A stretch of 64,000 nucleotides of DNA from Crossaster papposus (GCA_037893245.1 JBAIAA010000009.1:1-64000); one strand, 5' to 3'; shown: positions 25,888 to 42,564, counted from the first letter of the stretch. A program made the numbers and translations. Notes: generated by a model from the letters alone, not told the origin.

Positions 25888-26625
25888 CCCCTCGGGGAAC
25901 ATCAATTAATACAAAAACAGGTCTCGTCTATTATGTGTATTCCTATGTCGCCTCACTTTTACAAGTTCTTTCTTCGCTTTACTTCGTGGCTTTCTTATAT
26001 TTGAACATTTCAATTTGTCTCAATTAAATAATTGTATGAAGACCGATCTCTTTGTTTTAGGTTGATTTCTGAAGAAAGGGAAAAACAACAACAACAAAAA
26101 CAAACAAACAAACAAACAAACAAACAAACAGATCCTCTGCGACTGGTTGTATTTTTTTTTGGCGAAGATGTATTAGATTTCTTTATCTTTTCCATATTTT
26201 TAGAAATTCATATGATTTCATATAAATGTAGACTTTAAATGTTCTTTTTGTTTTTGGTCTTGTTTGTTTGAATTCCATTTTTGTTCTAAATACTGTATAG
26301 GTAATAATGCAGGGCCCTTTTTTATAGCTTTTTTTTTTGTAAGTGATAAAACCTCAAATACAATAAATAACAGTGCTTTTAACAGTTCAGTTTTTATGTT
26401 TGTATTTTAATGTTGCGATTATTCGTTTGCTTGCTTTCCTCTCTCTCTCTCTCTCGTTGACTGTTTATTTCTCCTCTCGTGTCGTTATTTCGGGAGGGAA
26501 ACCTCTGCCACGATTTGTTGCTAGAGGGCGCCCTGACTTTCGTTTGCCTGGCGTGCTCCTATCGCGTCCGCGCATAGCAGTGATATATAATACACTGCCT
26601 CGCCCATTCAATCGATCTAGTCTAG

Positions 26626-26973
<348 letters not shown>

Positions 26974-27427
26974 ATAGATGCATGATACATGCCATTTTCA
27001 AACCAAACGGCTCTTTTCAGAGCCACCACGATTTCACAAAAAGAGATTGATTCCAGGTTTTAATTTGTGTGTACTCTGTTATTATTTGGGCATTGTCTCG
27101 CGGGATTCAGTGTGGATTTTTCCTCCTGTGTCTATTAGTATTAAGGTTTTTTTTCTTTTCGTTTATTGCCCGTAATTATTCCCGGGATGTCTTTATCGAA
27201 GACACGGCCCATTTGTTTATTTTGGTAGCTGGGGAAAATTAATTTGCTTGCAAAGTATCATGTACTCGTAGGTAATATTGACCGTAATTGTTTCGGAGGG
27301 TAAATCAGTTGTGATCAGTGAAGCGTCCCGGCATGGTGTCCGAATTATCCAATCGGAAGACTGCCCATTGTTATACTTCAGCCCCAGGATGCTATTCTCT
27401 AGTCTTAAGAGACGGCCTGTTCGTTGA

Positions 27428-27892
<465 letters not shown>

Positions 27893-28625
27893 GTCACAGC
27901 TGCGTGCGCAAAACTAACCGAACGGCCCTTTTCAGGGCCAATATTTTTTTCAAAGAGAGATTCATTCCAATCGCGTTTTCTGTAGAGTTTTGAAAAGTTA
28001 AGTTTGGTTACTATAGGTAAATACGAATTTTAACTGGCAGAGCTCCGGAGAACGGATTAATAAAATTAATCGGATTAGTCTCTTTCCATTTTGTTTGTTT
28101 GTCTGTCTGTCTCTTATTAATTGTTGTCCCCCCACCCCCCAAAATAAAAATAAAAATTATTTTACTTTTAATACGGTAAAAAAGAAGAAGAGTAATTGCC
28201 TGGCCATGTACACAATTGTTTTATGCAGTCATTTTGTGTCATATTTTCGAAAACGGGAACTCTTCGTTACATTGGATGATACGCAAGTTTACCCGGCGTT
28301 TGGGGAAAAATAAATAATGAGTGAAACCACACCGGATTGTTGGCCTCTACCGAATATAATAAAAAAGTGGATATTCTAAATTATTGTTTGTAATTGTTTG
28401 TTTCTTGGAGTTTTCATTCGGATTCGGAAGGATAGCTTTTGCCCTCTGTGCGTGTGGCAAGCGGCCAATGCATGTCACTTTGCACGCGTACATAATTCTT
28501 CACGCTTGGGTGATTGTGTGGACAATGCGTGTATGCCAGAATCCTAGCGGGTACCATAAAAGTCGTCCCGGCATGCTTGACCTTCCATTCGATCGCACGA
28601 TCACATACACTCATCTTCTCCAATC

Positions 28626-28991
28626 ATGGCTCCTAAAGTTAGCGGAAAAGGCCAGAAGAAGGCCGGCAACACCAAGGCTCCGGTCAGCACGAACAAGAAG
28701 AGGCGTCGGCGTCGCAAGGAGAGCTACGGCATCTACATCTACAAAGTCATGAAACAGGTGCACCCCGACACAGGAATCTCCAGCAAGGCAATGAGCATCA
28801 TGAACAGCTTGTCAACGACGTGTTTGAGCGCATCGCCGGCGAATCTTCCCGCCTTGCCCACTACAAACAAGAAGTCGACCATCTCAAGTCGTGAAGTGCA
28901 GACTGCAGTACGCCTAATCCTCGGGAGAGCTTGCCAAGCATGCAGTCAGCGAAGGAACCAAGGCGTCACCAAGTATACGACTTCAAAATAG
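28626..28991 (+). pseudogene. H2B: Histone H2B with several indels (repeat 5)
   Basis: Four small changes relative to the intact copies: a T lost near 28810 ('cagcttgtc'), an A gained near 28866 ('tacaaacaag'), two Cs lost near 28923 and a C lost near 28964. The net loss of three restores the frame, so a 121-codon ORF persists, but much of the second half of the histone fold is replaced by out-of-frame residues and it could not form H2B. Most changes are in homopolymers. Stem-loop at 29034-29049 is intact. Confidence 0.85.
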
Positions 28992-30065
28992 GTTGACCGA
29001 GGGAGAACAAATAACACGAAAAACATAACAAACGGCTCTTTTCAGAGCCAACACAATTTAAAAAAAAAAGAGATGTGACTGTCTGATCTGTGTTACTAAT
29101 TTAGTCAATATTCGTAGGTGGTAAAATCGTTCGGGTATGTGTCCCGTCTTTACATTCTCCCTGACCTTAAAAGGAGAAATGAAGATCAACATTAACCTTC
29201 TGTTCTCGTCGCCTTTGAAAACAAATATGTGACTTGAAAAGGCATGACGGGGAAAAGTATTTCTGTAGTATTTGGAGTTCTATTGTTTTACACCGTAGTA
29301 AAGACCGATTCGTTAGTTTTGCAATGATACCAAAAGTATTTATTTACATCATTTAATTAACATGATATATACAACATTGCAGGGCTGACAGTGCGCCGCC
29401 CAACCTAAGCGATCGAATTTTTAAAACCAACGAATAGCTTTGACCAAAACAATTATACGCGTGCCCGCCAACAACGAAATTGACAAATGGGGGTCATTGT
29501 TAATTTAGCCTCAGTAAGTCACGTAGGAATTTGCAATGGCGAAACAGCCTTTTGTTATTCAGCACCTGTGCGCGCAGTGGTTTTTGTTCATTCAGTCTCC
29601 ATTACGAGAAGTAGTGGTTTCTTGTTTGATGTATGTTTAATATATGTGTTTGTCGTATCTCTGTGCAGACAAATCCGTGACAGTTTTCAATGTGGTTTAT
29701 GAGGGACGATCTGCGGCCAGCGTGGAGGCAGGTCAATCGGTAGGCAACAGGGGACACACCGTCGGGATAACAGAAATCGTCTGAGAAAGCAGGTAGTTTT
29801 TGGGTGCTTTGGGTTTTTGCTGTTATGAATTTCATCGCTTAGATTGAAGACAGACAGACAGACAGACCTCGTTCAAAAAATGTATCCTGTCTTCACGAAT
29901 CCAAAAATGGATGCGGTGCACTCAACCGTACAGTAAGTGTGTCGCGCGTGATTGGCTACTTGGCGTGCTTCGGCCAATCCACCGAACGCTATAACTAGTG
30001 CTGTCACCCCCCTCGTACGGCACTTTCACTGCAGATCGCAATCTACTGTCACCAATTACTTCAAG

Positions 30066-30441
30066 ATGACTGGACGAGGAAAAAGCGGAAAAGCAAGAAG
30101 CAAGGCCAGGAGCAGGTCCTCAAGGGCGGGACTGCAGTTCCCCGTGGGTCGCGTTCATCGATTTTTGCGAAGGGGCAACTACGCTGAGCGGGTTGGAGCC
30201 GGTGCACCGGTCTACCTGGCAGCCGTGATGGAATACCTGACCGCGGAGATCCTGGAGCTGGCCGTAACGCAGCACGAGACAATAAGAAGACGAGAATTAA
30301 CCCTCGACATCTGCAGCTTGCTATACGCAACGACGAAGAGCTTAACAAGTTGATGAGTGGGGTTACCATCGCGCAAGGCGTGTGCTTCCCAACATCCAGC
30401 AAGTACTTCTGCCCAAAAAGGCCGCCAAAGTATCAAAGTAA
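30066..30441 (+). pseudogene. H2A: Histone H2A with two single-base deletions (repeat 5)
   Basis: One G is missing near 30264 ('ctggccgtaac') and one near 30380 ('caaggcgtgtg'), giving 376 instead of 378 bp. The frame is lost after residue 66 and ends at 30353. The start context and the stem-loop (30487-30502) are normal. The K6 codon is the type A form, so the switch to type B lies 3' of here. The promoter has lost one G just before the TATA box. Confidence 0.85.
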
Positions 30442-31941
30442 TAGGCCTACAAACAAATTACTTTGCCTCCACAAACAAAACCAAAAGGCTCTTTTCAGGG
30501 CCACCACATAGTTACAAGAGAGAAACGCCGCTGTCTGTCTGTTCTTCATTTTTAAATAAAGTTTTAAAAGAGACAAATTTAGATAATACATGTGTAGATT
30601 TTAACTTTCACAGCCAAAGGCCCGCTGAGTTTGTTCAATGGCTTCGTTTATTTTATAAAGAATCGCCTTCCCTTTTCCTGCTTATAAAAATATTAAGAAA
30701 GTGTTTTTTGTCATCCGGGCGCGCGTGCGTTTTAACTTGTATCCCGGCGACCTTCATATAAAAACTAGTTCATTAAATATGCAACGCGCGCACTGTGACT
30801 TCAACAAAGCAAAAATAAATACGCGCTGTGTCTGTACTCTATAATTATATACATGTACTACGCGTACTGTACAGTACATGCATGTTCAGTTTGTAAAAGT
30901 ACGTGAATGATATTATACCCGCGACCCAGCACATCAAAATCAAGAATAAGTCGGAAAAAGACTTTCGGAGATATAAATATAATAAGATTGCAAATTCAAT
31001 AAGCTTTTTAATGACATCCATCACAAGCCTTTAGCTCGGAAATTATTGGTTACGAGTTACAGACTGGGGATGGCTATCAATAGAAAGCCTATGGAATTTC
31101 AAATGTTACTATGTACATATCGTGAATTGTCATTTCCCGCTTATTATTGATTTTGATATCCTGGGTCACATTTTCATAGATTTAACAAAAACATTGGAAA
31201 TGTGGTGAGTTGACACTTCGCGTGTGGTCTATTAGCTTTGTTTTCGTGTTCTGTCTTACCTGGGCCCAATTTCATAACAAATGTAAGCACAACAATTTGC
31301 TTAGCATGAAACATTTTCCTTGGCCAAACTGAAGATTTCCGAACACGTTTTATTGACGGTCGTGAATTCTCGTTAACGTTCGCGACTACAATTTCGACGT
31401 CTGGGTGTACACAATTAAATGGTCAGGCCATAGAACCAGACTATTTTCACCGCCCACAAAGTGGGACATTTAGGTTCTGCTTAAAAACAAATAAACCGGC
31501 CTGAACGGTAAACGATCGAGGCGCGGTTGTGCCGAAGGGCGCCATCTATCGGCACGCTCGTACCGGCAGGTCTGTGTGTATTTACAGCGGCGAGGCGCAG
31601 TGCAGCATGGCGATAATTTTGATACCAGTCGCATTTTTCCAGATTTTCAAGTGACTTTTGGTTAAAAAAAATGAATTTGTAAAAGAATATTGTCGATGTG
31701 TATGAAAATGTGTTATGAAAACCCCCCAAGCTCATGAATATTGATGTAAATTAACGTGCCAAAAGTTGGTAATTTCTATAAACGGGTTTGCGTCGGGCTC
31801 TGTGAGAAGTCCTTTTCTTGACCCGAAATACACAAATTAGAAAAGTTAAAATAAGAATATTATTCGGATGAGAACAATGGGCGGGGGAATCAATTTGCAT
31901 GCATAATTCCAGAGCGCCCTATTGGTTCAATGTCAATCGTT

Positions 31942-32130
31942 ATCGCTTCTCGGCCTTTTGGCTAAGATCATGTGTAGTATCTGTTCTTTTCAGCTTAATA
32001 TCTGAAACGCTGTTCATCGAACAGCCAGTATATTAATCTGATTTTTGGATTTGGGCCGTGGAATAGAGGCTTGCCTCGTCCCGGCCATGGGTTGGCCCGG
32101 TATAGCAGTACATCCGGGATTCGGCCCACT
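31942..32130 (+). ncRNA. U2: U2 spliceosomal snRNA (repeat 6)
   Basis: No difference from the repeat 1 copy was seen; GUAGUA at 31974-31979. It lies in a clean stretch (about 30.9-32.7 kb) between the two indel-rich segments. Confidence 0.95.
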
Positions 32131-32866
32131 CCCCTCGGGGAACATCAATTAATACAAAAACAGGTCTCGTCTATTATGTGTATTCCTATGTCGCCTCACT
32201 TTTACAAGTTCTTTCTTCGCTTTACTTCGTGGCTTTCTTATATTTGAACATTTCAATTTGTCTCAATTAAATAATTGTATGAAGACCGATCTCTTTGTTT
32301 TAGGTTGATTTCTGAAGAAAGGGAAAAACAACAACAACAAAAACAAACAAACAAACAAACAAACAAACAAACAGATCCTCTGCGACTGGTTGTATTTTTT
32401 TTTGGCGAAGATGTATTAGATTTCTTTATCTTTTCCATATTTTTAGAAATTCATATGATTTCATATAAATGTAGACTTTAAATGTTCTTTTTGTTTTTGG
32501 TCTTGTTTGTTTGAATTCCATTTTTGTTCTAAATACTGTATAGGTAATAATGCAGGGCCCTTTTTTATAGCTTTTTTTTTTGTAAGTGATAAAACCTCAA
32601 ATACAATAAATAACAGTGCTTTTAACAGTTCAGTTTTTATGTTTGTATTTTAATGTTGCGATTATTCGTTTGCTTGCTTTCCTCTCTCTCTCTCTCTCGT
32701 TGACTGTTTATTTCTCCTCTCGTGTCGTTATTTCGGGAGGAAACCTCTGCCACGATTTGTTGCTAGAGGGCGCCTGACTTTCGTTTGCCTGGCGTGCTCC
32801 TATCGCGTCCGCGCATAGCAGTGATATATAATACACTGCCTCGCCCATTCAATCGATCTAGTCTAG

Positions 32867-33214
<348 letters not shown>

Positions 33215-33702
33215 ATAGATGCATGATACATGCCATTTTCAAACCAAACGGCTCTTTTCAGAGCCACCACGATTTCACAAAAAGAGATTGTTTCCAGGTT
33301 TTAATTTGTGTGTACTCTGTTATTATTTGGGGCATTGTCTCGCGGGATTCAGTGTGGATTTTCCTCCCTGTGTCTATTAGTATTAAGGTTTTTTTCTTTT
33401 CGTTTATTGCCCGTAATTATTCCGGGATGTCTTTATCGAAGGACACGGCCCATTTGTTTATTTTGGTAGCTGGGGAAAATTAATTTGCTTGCAAAGTATC
33501 ATGTACTCGTAGGTAATATTGACCGTATTGTTTCGGAGGGTAAATCAGTTGTGATCAGTGAAGCGTCCCGGCATGGTGTCCGAATTATCCAATCGGAAGA
33601 CTGCCCATTGTTATACTTCAGCCCCAGGATGCTATTCTCTAGTCTTAAGAGACGGCCTGTTCGTTGATTTGGCATTCACTTCTTATCTACTCTCCATTCT
33701 GA

Positions 33703-34131
<429 letters not shown>

Positions 34132-34864
34132 GTCACAGCTGCGTGCGCAAAACTAACCGAACGGCCCTTTTCAGGGCCAATATTTTTTTCAAAGAGAGAT
34201 TCATTCCAATCGCGTTTTCTGTAGAGTTTTGGAAAGTTAAGTTTGGTTACTATAGGTAAATACGAATTTTAACTGGCCAGAGCTCCGGAGAACGATTAAT
34301 AAAATTAATCGGATTAGTCTCTTTCCATTTTGTTTGTTTGTCTGTCTGTCTCTTATTTTTTGTTGTCCCCCCCACCCCCCCAAAATAAAAATAAAAATTA
34401 TTTTACTTTTAATACGGTAAAAAAGAAGAAGAGTAATTGCTGGCCATGTACACAATTGTTTATGCAGTCATTTTGTGTCATATTTTCGAAAACGGGAAAC
34501 TCTTCGTTACATTGGATGATACGCAAGTTTACCCCGGCGTTTGGGGAAAAATAAATAATGAGTGAAACCACACCGGATTGTTGGCCTCTACCGAATATAA
34601 TAAAAAAGTGGATATTCTAAATTATTGTTTGTAATTGTTTGTTTCTTGGAGTTTTCATTCGGATTCGGAAGGATAGCTTTTGCCCTCTGTGCGTGTGGCA
34701 AGCGCCAATGCATGTCACTTTGCACGCGTACATAATTCTTCACGCTTGGGTGATTGTGTGGACAATGCGTGTATGCCAGAATCCTAGCGGGTACCATAAA
34801 AGTCGTCCGGCATGCTTGACCTTCCATTCGATCGCACGATCACATACACTCATCTTCTCCAATC

Positions 34865-35238
34865 ATGGCTCCTAAAGTTAGCGGAAAAGGCCAGAAGAAG
34901 GCCGGCAACACCAAGGCTCCGGTCAGCACGAACAAGAAGAGGCGTCGGCGTCGCAAGGAGAGCTACTGGCATCTACATCTACAAAGTCATGAAACAGGTG
35001 CAACCCCCGACACAGGAATCTCCAGCAAGGCAATGAGCATCATGAACAGCTTTGTCAACGACGTGTTTGAGCGCATCGCCGGCGAATCTTCCCGCCTTGC
35101 CCCACTACCAACAAGAAGTCGACCATCTCAAGTCGTGAAGTGCAGACTGCAGTACGCCTAATCCTCCCGGGAGAGCTTGCCAAGCATGCAGTCAGCGAAG
35201 GAACCAAGGCCGTCACCAAGTATACGACTTCAAAATAG
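34865..35238 (+). pseudogene. H2B: Histone H2B with insertions (repeat 6)
   Basis: Five extra bases relative to the intact gene: +1 near 34967 ('gctactggc'), +2 near 35003 ('gcaacccccga') and +1 each near 35100 and 35109 ('gccccactaccaac'). The 98-codon ORF loses H2B identity after residue 34 and only partly regains it. The stem-loop after it is also damaged. Confidence 0.85.
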
Positions 35239-35283
35239 GTTGACCGAGGGAGGAACAAATAACACGAAAAAACATAACCAAAC

Positions 35284-35298
35284 GGCTCTTTCAGAGCC
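35284..35298 (+). terminator. H2B 3' stem-loop with three-base loop (repeat 6)
   Basis: The stem is intact ('ggctct'/'agagcc') but one T is missing, leaving a 'ttc' loop instead of the invariant tetraloop. If real this should weaken SLBP binding; a homopolymer error is the simpler explanation. Confidence 0.8.
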
Positions 35299-36314
35299 AA
35301 CACAATTTAAAAAAAAGAGATGTGGACTGTCTGATCTGTGTTACTAATTAGTCAATATTCGTAGGTGGTAAAATCGTTCGGGTAGTGTTCCCGTCTTTAC
35401 ATTCTCCCTGACCTTAAAAGGAGAAATGAAGATCAACATTAACCTTCTGTTCTCGTCGCCTTTGAAAACAAATATGTGACTTGAAAAGGCATGACGGGGA
35501 AAAGTATTTCCTGTAGTATTTGGAGTTCTATTGTTTTACACCGTAGTAAAGACCGATTCGTTAGTTTTGCAATGATACCAAAAGTATTTCTTTTACATCA
35601 TTTAATTAACATGATATATACAACATTGCAGGGCTGACAGTGCGCCGCCCAACCTAAGCGATCGAATTTTTAAAACCAACGAATAGCTTTGACCAAAACA
35701 ATTATACGCGTGCCGCCAACAACGAAATTGACAATGGGGGTCATTGTTAATTTAGCCTCAGTAAGTCACGTAGGAATTTGCAATGGCGAAACAGCCTTTT
35801 GTTATTCAGCACCTGTGCGCGCAGTGGTTTTTGTTCATTCAGTCTCCATTACGAGAAGTAGTGGTTTCTTGTTTGATGTATGTTTAATATATGTGTTTGT
35901 CGTATCTCTGTGCAGACAAATCCGTGACAGTTTTCAATGTGGTTTATGAGGGACGATCTGCGGCCAGCGTGGAGGCAGGTCAATCGGTAGGCAACAGGGA
36001 CACACCGTCGGGATAACAGAAATCGTCTGAGAAAGCAGGTAAGGTTTTTGGGTGCTTTGGGTTTTTGCTGTTATGATTTCATCGCTTAGATTGAAGACAG
36101 ACAGACAGACAGACCTCGTTCAAAAAATGTATCCCTGTCTTCACGAATCCAAAAATGGATGCGGTGCACTCAACCGTACAGTAAGTGTGTCGCGCGTGAT
36201 TGGCTACTTGGCGTGCTTCGGCCAATCCACCGGAACGCTATAACTAGTGCTGTCACCCCCCTCGTACGGCACTTTCACTGCAGATCGCAATCTACTGTCA
36301 CCAATTACTTCAAG

Positions 36315-36692
36315 ATGACTGGACGAGGAAAGAGCGGAAAAGCAAGAAGCAAGGCCAGGAGCAGGTCCTCAAGGGCGGGACTGCAGTTCCCCGTGGGTCG
36401 CGTTCATCGATTTTTGCGAAGGGGCAACTACGCTGAGCGGGTTGGAGCCGGTGCACCGGTCTACCTGGCAGCCGTGATGGAATACCTGACCGCGGAGATC
36501 CTGGAGCTGGCCGGTAACGCAGCACGAGACAATAAGAAGACGAGAATTAACCCTCGACATCTGCAGCTTGCTATACGCAACGACGAAGAGCTTAACAAGT
36601 TGATGAGTGGGGTTACCATCGCGCAAGGCGGTGTGCTTCCCAACATCCAGCAAGTACTTCTGCCCAAAAAGGCCGCCAAAGTATCAAAGTAA
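36315..36692 (+). CDS. H2A: Histone H2A (repeat 6)
   Basis: Intact, same protein as repeat 1 but with the type B codon (aag) at K6. It is the first clean gene after the indel-rich stretch ending near 35.75 kb. Stem-loop with G-U pair at 36738-36753. Confidence 0.98.
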   Translation: MTGRGKSGKARSKARSRSSRAGLQFPVGRVHRFLRRGNYAERVGAGAPVYLAAVMEYLTAEILELAGNAARDNKKTRINPRHLQLAIRNDEELNKLMSGVTIAQGGVLPNIQQVLLPKKAAKVSK

Positions 36693-38192
36693 TAGGCCTA
36701 CAAACAAATTACTTTGCCTCCACAAACAAAACCAAAAGGCTCTTTTCAGGGCCACCACATAGTTACAAGAGAGAAACGCCGCTGTCTGTCTGTTCTTCAT
36801 TTTTAAATAAAGTTTTAAAAGAGACAAATTTAGATAATACATGTGTAGATTTTAACTTTCACAGCCAAAGGCCCGCTGAGTTTGTTCAATGGCTTCGTTT
36901 ATTTTTTAAAGAATCGCCTTCCCTTTTCCTGCTTATAAAAATATTAAGAAAGTGTTTTTTGTCATCCGGGCGCGCGTGCGTTTTAACTTGTATCCCGGCG
37001 ACCTTCATATAAAAACTAGTTCATTAAATATGCAACGCGCGCACTGTGACTTCAACAAAGCAAAAATAAATACGCGCTGTGTCTGTACTCTATAATTATA
37101 TACATGTACTACGCGTACTGTACAGTACATGCATGTTCAGTTTGTAAAAGTACGTGAATGATATTATACCCGCGACCCAGCACATCAAAATCAAGAATAA
37201 GTCGGAAAAAGACTTTCGGAGATATAAATATAATAAGATTGCAAATTCAATAAGCTTTTTAATGACATCCATCACAAGCCTTTAGCTCGGAAATTATTGG
37301 TTACGAGTTACAGACTGGGGATGGCTATCAATAGAAAGCCTATGGAATTTCAAATGTTACTATGTACATATCGTGAATTGTCATTTCCCGCTTATTATTG
37401 ATTTTGATATCCTGGGTCACATTTTCATAGATTTAACAAAAACATTGGAAATGTGGTGAGTTGACACTTCGCGTGTGGTCTATTAGCTTTGTTTTCGTGT
37501 TCTGTCTTACCTGGGCCCAATTTCATAACAAATGTAAGCACAACAATTTGCTTAGCATGAAACATTTTCCTTGGCCAAACTGAAGATTTCCGAACACGTT
37601 TTATTGACGGTCGTGAATTCTCGTTAACGTTCGCGACTACAATTTCGACGTCTGGGTGTACACAATTAAATGGTCAGGCCATAGAACCAGACTATTTTCA
37701 CCGCCCACAAAGTGGGACATTTAGGTTCTGCTTAAAAACAAATAAACCGGCCTGAACGGTAAACGATCGAGGCGCGGTTGTGCCGAAGGGCGCCATCTAT
37801 CGGCACGCTCGTACCGGCAGGTCTGTGTGTATTTACAGCGGCGAGGCGCAGTGCAGCATGGCGATAATTTTGATACCAGTCGCATTTTTCCAGATTTTCA
37901 AGTGACTTTTGGTTAAAAAAAATGAATTTGTAAAAGAATATTGTCGATGTGTATGAAAATGTGTTATGAAAACCCCCCAAGCTCATGAATATTGATGTAA
38001 ATTAACGTGCCAAAAGTTGGTAATTTCTATAAACGGGTTTGCGTCGGGCTCTGTGAGAAGTCCTTTTCTTGACCCGAAATACACAAATTAGAAAAGTTAA
38101 AATAAGAATATTATTCGGATGAGAACAATGGGCGGGGGAATCAATTTGCATGCATAATTCCAGAGCGCCCTATTGGTTCAATGTCAATCGTT

Positions 38193-38381
38193 ATCGCTTC
38201 TCGGCCTTTTGGCTAAGATCATGTGTAGTATCTGTTCTTTTCAGCTTAATATCTGAAACGCTGTTCATCGAACAGCCAGTATATTAATCTGATTTTTGGA
38301 TTTGGGCCGTGGAATAGAGGCTTGCCTCGTCCCGGCCATGGGTTGGCCCGGTATAGCAGTACATCCGGGATTCGGCCCACT
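38193..38381 (+). ncRNA. U2: U2 spliceosomal snRNA (repeat 7)
   Basis: No difference from the repeat 1 copy was seen; GUAGUA at 38225-38230. Confidence 0.95.
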
Positions 38382-39120
38382 CCCCTCGGGGAACATCAAT
38401 TAATACAAAAACAGGTCTCGTCTATTATGTGTATTCCTATGTCGCCTCACTTTTACAAGTTCTTTCTTCGCTTTACTTCGTGGCTTTCTTATATTTGAAC
38501 ATTTCAATTTGTCTCAATTAAATAATTGTATGAAGACCGATCTCTTTGTTTTAGGTTGATTTCTGAAGAAAGGGAAAAACAACAACAACAAAAACAAACA
38601 AACAAACAAACAAACAAACAAACAGATCCTCTGCGACTGGTTGTATTTTTTTTTGGCGAAGATGTATTAGATTTCTTTATCTTTTCCATATTTTTAGAAA
38701 TTCATATGATTTCATATAAATGTAGACTTTAAATGTTCTTTTTGTTTTTGGTCTTGTTTGTTTGAATTCCATTTTTGTTCTAAATACTGTATAGGTAATA
38801 ATGCAGGGCCCTTTTTTATAGCTTTTTTTTTTGTAAGTGATAAAACCTCAAATACAATAAATAACAGTGCTTTTAACAGTTCAGTTTTTATGTTTGTATT
38901 TTAATGTTGCGATTATTCGTTTGCTTGCTTTCCTCTCTCTCTCTCTCTCGTTGACTGTTTATTTCTCCTCTCGTGTCGTTATTTCGGGAGGGAAACCTCT
39001 GCCACGATTTGTTGCTAGAGGGCGCCCTGACTTTCGTTTGCCTGGCGTGCTCCTATCGCGTCCGCGCATAGCAGTGATATATAATACACTGCCTCGCCCC
39101 ATTCAATCGATCTAGTCTAG

Positions 39121-39468
<348 letters not shown>

Positions 39469-39955
39469 ATAGATGCATGATACATGCCATTTTCAAACCA
39501 AACGGCTCTTTTCAGAGCCACCACGATTTCACAAAAAGAGATTGATTCCAGGTTTTAATTTGTGTGTACTCTGTTATTATTTGGGCATTGTCTCGCGGGA
39601 TTCAGTGTGGATTTTCCTCCCTGTGTCTATTAGTATTAAGGTTTTTTTCTTTTCGTTTATTGCCCGTAATTATTCCCGGGATGTCTTTATCGAAGACACG
39701 GCCCATTTGTTTATTTTGGTAGCTGGGGAAAATTAATTTGCTTGCAAAGTATCATGTACTCGTAGGTAATATTGACCGTATTGTTTCGGAGGGTAAATCA
39801 GTTGTGATCAGTGAAGCGTCCCGGCATGGTGTCCGAATTATCCAATCGGAAGACTGCCCATTGTTATACTTCAGCCCCAGGATGCTATTCTCTAGTCTTA
39901 AGAGACGGCCTGTTCGTTGATTTGGCATTCACTTCTTATCTACTCTCCATTCTGA

Positions 39956-40384
<429 letters not shown>

Positions 40385-41119
40385 GTCACAGCTGCGTGCG
40401 CAAAACTAACCGAACGGCCCTTTTCAGGGCCAATATTTTTTTCAAAGAGAGATTCATTCCAATCGCGTTTTCTGTAGAGTTTTGGAAAGTTAAGTTTGGT
40501 TACTATAGGTAAATACGAATTTTAACTGGCCAGAGCTCCGGAGAACGGATTAATAAAATTAATCGGATTAGTCTCTTTCCATTTTGTTTGTTTGTCTGTC
40601 TGTCTCTTATTTTTTGTTGTCCCCCCACCCCCCCAAAATAAAAATAAAAAATTATTTTACTTTTAATACGGTAAAAAAGAAGAAGAGTAATTGCCTGGCC
40701 ATGTACACAATTGTTTATGCAGTCATTTTGTGTCATATTTTCGAAAACGGGAACTCTTCGTTACATTGGATGATACGCAAGTTTACCCGGCGTTTGGGGA
40801 AAAATAAATAATGAGTGAAACCACACCGGATTGTTGGCCTCTACCGAATATAATAAAAAAGTGGATATTCTAAATTATTGTTTGTAATTGTTTGTTTCTT
40901 GGAGTTTTCATTCGGATTCGGAAGGATAGCTTTTGCCCTCTGTGCGTGTGGCAAGCGCCAATGCATGTCACTTTGCACGCGTACATAATTCTTCACGCTT
41001 GGGTGATTGTGTGGACAATGCGTGTATGCCCAGAATCCTAGCGGGTACCATAAAAGTCGTCCCGGCATGCTTGACCTTCCATTCGATCGCACGATCACAT
41101 ACACTCATCTTCTCCAATC

Positions 41120-41488
41120 ATGGCTCCTAAAGTTAGCGGAAAAGGCCAGAAGAAGGCCGGCAACACCAAGGCTCCGGTCAGCACGAACAAGAAGAGGCGT
41201 CGGCGTCGCAAGGAGAGCTACGGCATCTACATCTACAAAGTCATGAAACAGGTGCACCCCGACACAGGAATCTCCAGCAAGGCAATGAGCATCATGAACA
41301 GCTTTGTCAACGACGTGTTTGAGCGCATCGCCGGCGAATCTTCCCGCCTTGCCCACTACAACAAGAAGTCGACCATCTCAAGTCGTGAAGTGCAGACTGC
41401 AGTACGCCTAATCCTCCCGGGAGAGCTTGCCAAGCATGCAGTCAGCGAAGGAACCAAGGCCGTCACCAAGTATACGACTTCAAAATAG
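41120..41488 (+). CDS. H2B: Histone H2B (repeat 7)
   Basis: Same protein as repeat 1. Stem-loop at 41533-41548, followed by the shorter type B A run. Confidence 0.98.
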   Translation: MAPKVSGKGQKKAGNTKAPVSTNKKRRRRRKESYGIYIYKVMKQVHPDTGISSKAMSIMNSFVNDVFERIAGESSRLAHYNKKSTISSREVQTAVRLILPGELAKHAVSEGTKAVTKYTTSK

Positions 41489-42564
41489 GTTGACCGAGGG
41501 AGGAACAAATAACACGAAAAACATAACCAAACGGCTCTTTTCAGAGCCAACACAATTTAAAAAAAAGAGATGTGACTGTCTGATCTGTGTTACTAATTTA
41601 GTCAATATTCGTAGGTGGTAAAATCGTTCGGGTAGTGTTCCCGTCTTTACATTCTCCCTGACCTTAAAAGGAGAAATGAAGATCAACATTAACCTTCTGT
41701 TCTCGTCGCCTTTGAAAACAAATATGTGACTTGAAAAGGCATGACGGGGAAAAGTATTTCTGTAGTATTTGGAGTTCTATTGTTTTACACCGTAGTAAAG
41801 ACCGATTCGTTAGTTTTGCAATGATACCAAAAGTATTTATTTACATCATTTAATTAACATGATATATACAACATTGCAGGGCTGACAGTGCGCCGCCCAA
41901 CCTAAGCGATCGAATTTTTAAAACCAACGAATAGCTTTGACCAAAACAATTATACGCGTGCCCGCCAACAACGAAATTGACAAATGGGGGTCATTGTTAA
42001 TTTAGCCTCAGTAAGTCACGTAGGAATTTGCAATGGCGAAACAGCCTTTTGTTATTCAGCACCTGTGCGCGCAGTGGTTTTTGTTCATTCAGTCTCCATT
42101 ACGAGAAGTAGTGGTTTCTTGTTTGATGTATGTTTAATATATGTGTTTGTCGTATCTCTGTGCAGACAAATCCGTGACAGTTTTCAATGTGGTTTATGAG
42201 GGACGATCTGCGGCCAGCGTGGAGGCAGGTCAATCGGTAGGCAACAGGGACACACCGTCGGGATAACAGAAATCGTCTGAGAAAGCAGGTAAGGTTTTTG
42301 GGTGCTTTGGGTTTTTGCTGTTATGATTTCATCGCTTAGATTGAAGACAGACAGACAGACAGACCTCGTTCAAAAAATGTATCCCTGTCTTCACGAATCC
42401 AAAAATGGATGCGGTGCACTCAACCGTACAGTAAGTGTGTCGCGCGTGATTGGCTACTTGGCGTGCTTCGGCCAATCCACCGGAACGCTATAACTAGTGC
42501 TGTCACCCCCCTCGTACGGCACTTTCACTGCAGATCGCAATCTACTGTCACCAATTACTTCAAG

